Origin: an uncultured Flavobacteriaceae bacterium | Lineage (GTDB): Bacteria > Bacteroidota > Bacteroidia > Flavobacteriales > Flavobacteriaceae | Assembly: GCA_947311815.1 (NCBI GenBank) | Contig: CAMZMA010000017.1 | Location: forward strand, 1-8,308 | Direction: 5' to 3' | Length of the DNA stretch: 8,308 nucleotides | Shown: piece by piece, positions 7,021-8,308 of the stretch | How the letters are laid out: every line of letters starts with the position of its first letter | Position numbering within the stretch: position 1 is the stretch's first letter | Made by a program: the position numbers and the translations under genes | Notes under the pieces: model-generated | What the model was told of the DNA's origin: nothing | Seen by the model: only the letters and a program-made list of their open reading frames with translations | The model's database searches: none

Positions 7021-8082
7021 ATGTTTAATTCTATTGGAAACTTACTAAAACTCACCACTTTTGGAGAGTCTCACGGAAAAGCTATTGGAGGTATTATTGA
7101 CGGATTTCCTGCGGGATTAACAGTTGATTTTGACGCCATTCAACAAGAATTAAACAGACGTAAACCAGGGCAATCTACCATTGTAACGCAACGAAAAGAA
7201 CCCGATGAAGTTACTTTTTTATCAGGTATTTTTGAAGGAGTTACCACAGGAACTCCCATCGGATTTCAAATAATAAACACCAATCAAAAAAGTAAAGATT
7301 ATAATCATAACACCAATGTGTACAGACCTTCTCATGCCGATTTTACTTACGATAAAAAATACGGAATTAGAGATTATCGTGGCGGCGGACGAACATCTGC
7401 CCGTGAAACTGCCAATTGGGTAGTTGCAGGTGCTTTGGCAAAACAACTGATTTCTCATATCAAAATCAATGCATTTACTTCTTCTGTTGGCGATATTTTC
7501 GTACTCAAACCCTATCAAGATTTAGATTTTAATAAAACGGAAACAAATATTGTACGCTGTCCTGATGAAAAAACTGCCGATAAGATGATTCAATATATTA
7601 AGGAAGTAAAAAAAGATGGAGATACTGTTGGCGGAACAATTACTTGTGTTATTCAAAATGTCCCTGTTGGTTTAGGAGAGCCTATTTTTGACAAATTACA
7701 TGCCAATTTAGGAAAAGCAATGTTATCTATAAATGCGGTAAAAGGTTTTGAGTTTGGTAGCGGATTTTGTGGTGCAAAAATGAAAGGAAGTGCTCATAAC
7801 GATCTTTTTAATGAAAATGGAACTACAAAATCTAATCTTTCTGGAGGAATTCAAGGAGGTATTAGCAACGGAATGGACATTTACTTTCGTGTGGCTTTTA
7901 AACCTGTAGCTACCATTATGAAAAACCAACAAACTATTAATTCTGATGGTAACCTGACAGAAATCAAAGGAAAAGGACGACACGATCCTTGTGTTGTACC
8001 AAGAGCTGTACCTATTGTAGAAGCAATGGCTGCATTGGTTTTAGCAGATTTTTACTTATTAAACAAAACAAGAATAATTTAA
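7021..8082 (+). CDS. aroC: Chorismate synthase
   Basis: AroC catalyses the last shikimate-pathway step, 1,4-elimination of phosphate from EPSP to chorismate, using reduced FMN without net redox change. At 353 residues it is full length. Family signatures are present: GNLLKLTTFGESHGKAIG near the N-terminus (active-site His18), RPSHADFTYDKKYG (His105), RDYRGGGRTSARET (118-130), SINAVKGFEFGSGF, SGGIQGGISNGMDIYFR, and KGRHDPCVVPRAVPIVEAMA near the end. No separate flavin reductase domain is present, so it is the monofunctional bacterial type. The ATG start gives the normal MFNSIGN N-terminus. No other aro gene is adjacent. Confidence 0.99.
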   Translation: MFNSIGNLLKLTTFGESHGKAIGGIIDGFPAGLTVDFDAIQQELNRRKPGQSTIVTQRKEPDEVTFLSGIFEGVTTGTPIGFQIINTNQKSKDYNHNTNVYRPSHADFTYDKKYGIRDYRGGGRTSARETANWVVAGALAKQLISHIKINAFTSSVGDIFVLKPYQDLDFNKTETNIVRCPDEKTADKMIQYIKEVKKDGDTVGGTITCVIQNVPVGLGEPIFDKLHANLGKAMLSINAVKGFEFGSGFCGAKMKGSAHNDLFNENGTTKSNLSGGIQGGISNGMDIYFRVAFKPVATIMKNQQTINSDGNLTEIKGKGRHDPCVVPRAVPIVEAMAALVLADFYLLNKTRII

Positions 8083-8090
8083 CTAACAAA

Positions 8091-8119
8091 AAAGTCGTGA
8101 TTTAAAAAATCACGACTTT
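8091..8119 (+). terminator. Hairpin downstream of aroC
   Basis: The arms 8091-8103 and 8107-8119 form a perfect 13-bp stem (AAAGTCGTGATTT and its complement) with an AAA loop, starting eight bases after the aroC stop. The T tract after it is interrupted (TTTAAATTT), so it may terminate less efficiently than the other hairpins here. Confidence 0.8.
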
Positions 8120-8252
8120 AAATTTAAAAATAGAAGTTGTAAAAAATCATTCCCCCAAACAACTTAATAAAATTTCCATTATATTAAGACAAATATACAG
8201 CTCTTCTTATCTAATTTTCAAAAAAACAAAACAACTTATCTACTACAAAAGG

Positions 8253-8282
8253 TTGTATTTTTAAAAAAAACTACTATTTTTA
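8253..8282 (+). promoter_or_regulatory. Possible promoter for the gene at the window end
   Basis: TTG (8253-8255) and TATTTTTA (8275-8282) are 19 bases apart. The -7 element differs from TANNTTTG at its last base. The ATG at 8301 lies 18 bases on. The rest of the gap 8120-8250 is AT-rich and shows no gene. Confidence 0.3.
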
Positions 8283-8300
8283 TACATCAATTAAAAAATT

Positions 8301-8308
8301 ATGAAAAA
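8301..8308 (+). CDS. Possible start of a further gene (two codons visible)
   Basis: ATGAAAAA at the very end follows an AT-rich leader and a plausible promoter. Met-Lys-rich starts are common for flavobacterial proteins, including exported ones. Two complete codons are present, so nothing can be said of the product, and the call rests on context alone. Confidence 0.3.

Noticed and set aside
8120..8250. Small RNA or riboswitch in the gap after aroC
   Set aside because: Apart from the hairpin at 8091-8119 I see only AT-rich sequence without conserved stems.

Overview
The window reads as a Flavobacteriaceae-type (Bacteroidota) chromosome segment, joined at its left edge to about 550 bases that do not belong to it. 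The lineage call rests on low GC and AT-rich codon use, TANNTTTG-type -7 promoter elements without Shine-Dalgarno dependence, and protein sequences that look flavobacterial (AccA, Tgt, LptF/G family, RluF, AroC). The sequence alone does not fix genus or species.

Layout. Bases 1 to about 549 are GC-rich, contain no credible gene and look like a chimeric assembly end. They hold Illumina-adapter-like motifs, a near-perfect 48-base inverted repeat, a 19-base poly-A run and an antisense fragment of eukaryotic nuclear 28S rRNA with a fold-back. Bacterial sequence starts in the A-rich stretch near 540-550, inside the 3' end of an M16 peptidase gene (+). That gene converges on accA (-), and the two share a 15-bp perfect hairpin terminator. 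Leftward from about 6100, all on the minus strand, lie tRNA-Ser(UGA) with its own terminator, rluF, tgt, an lptF/lptG-family gene broken by one in-frame TAA, an EamA transporter gene and accA. Diverging rightward from the tRNA are a TauE/SafE permease gene and aroC, each with its own -7 element. A hairpin follows aroC, and the window ends on what looks like the first codons of another plus-strand gene.

Function. These are mainly housekeeping genes: fatty-acid synthesis (AccA), tRNA and rRNA modification (Tgt, RluF), serine decoding, LPS export (LptF/G family), aromatic amino-acid synthesis (AroC), two permeases of unknown substrate and a protease remnant. The tgt-lptF/G-eamA genes are packed tightly enough to be one operon: tgt and lptF/G abut, and lptF/G and eamA overlap. 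accA follows 93 bases later with its own well-spaced promoter.

I find no convincing undescribed system. The points most worth checking are the non-bacterial left end, the nonsense codon in lptF/G, the missing zinc-binding cysteines in Tgt and the possible leaderless tgt transcript.
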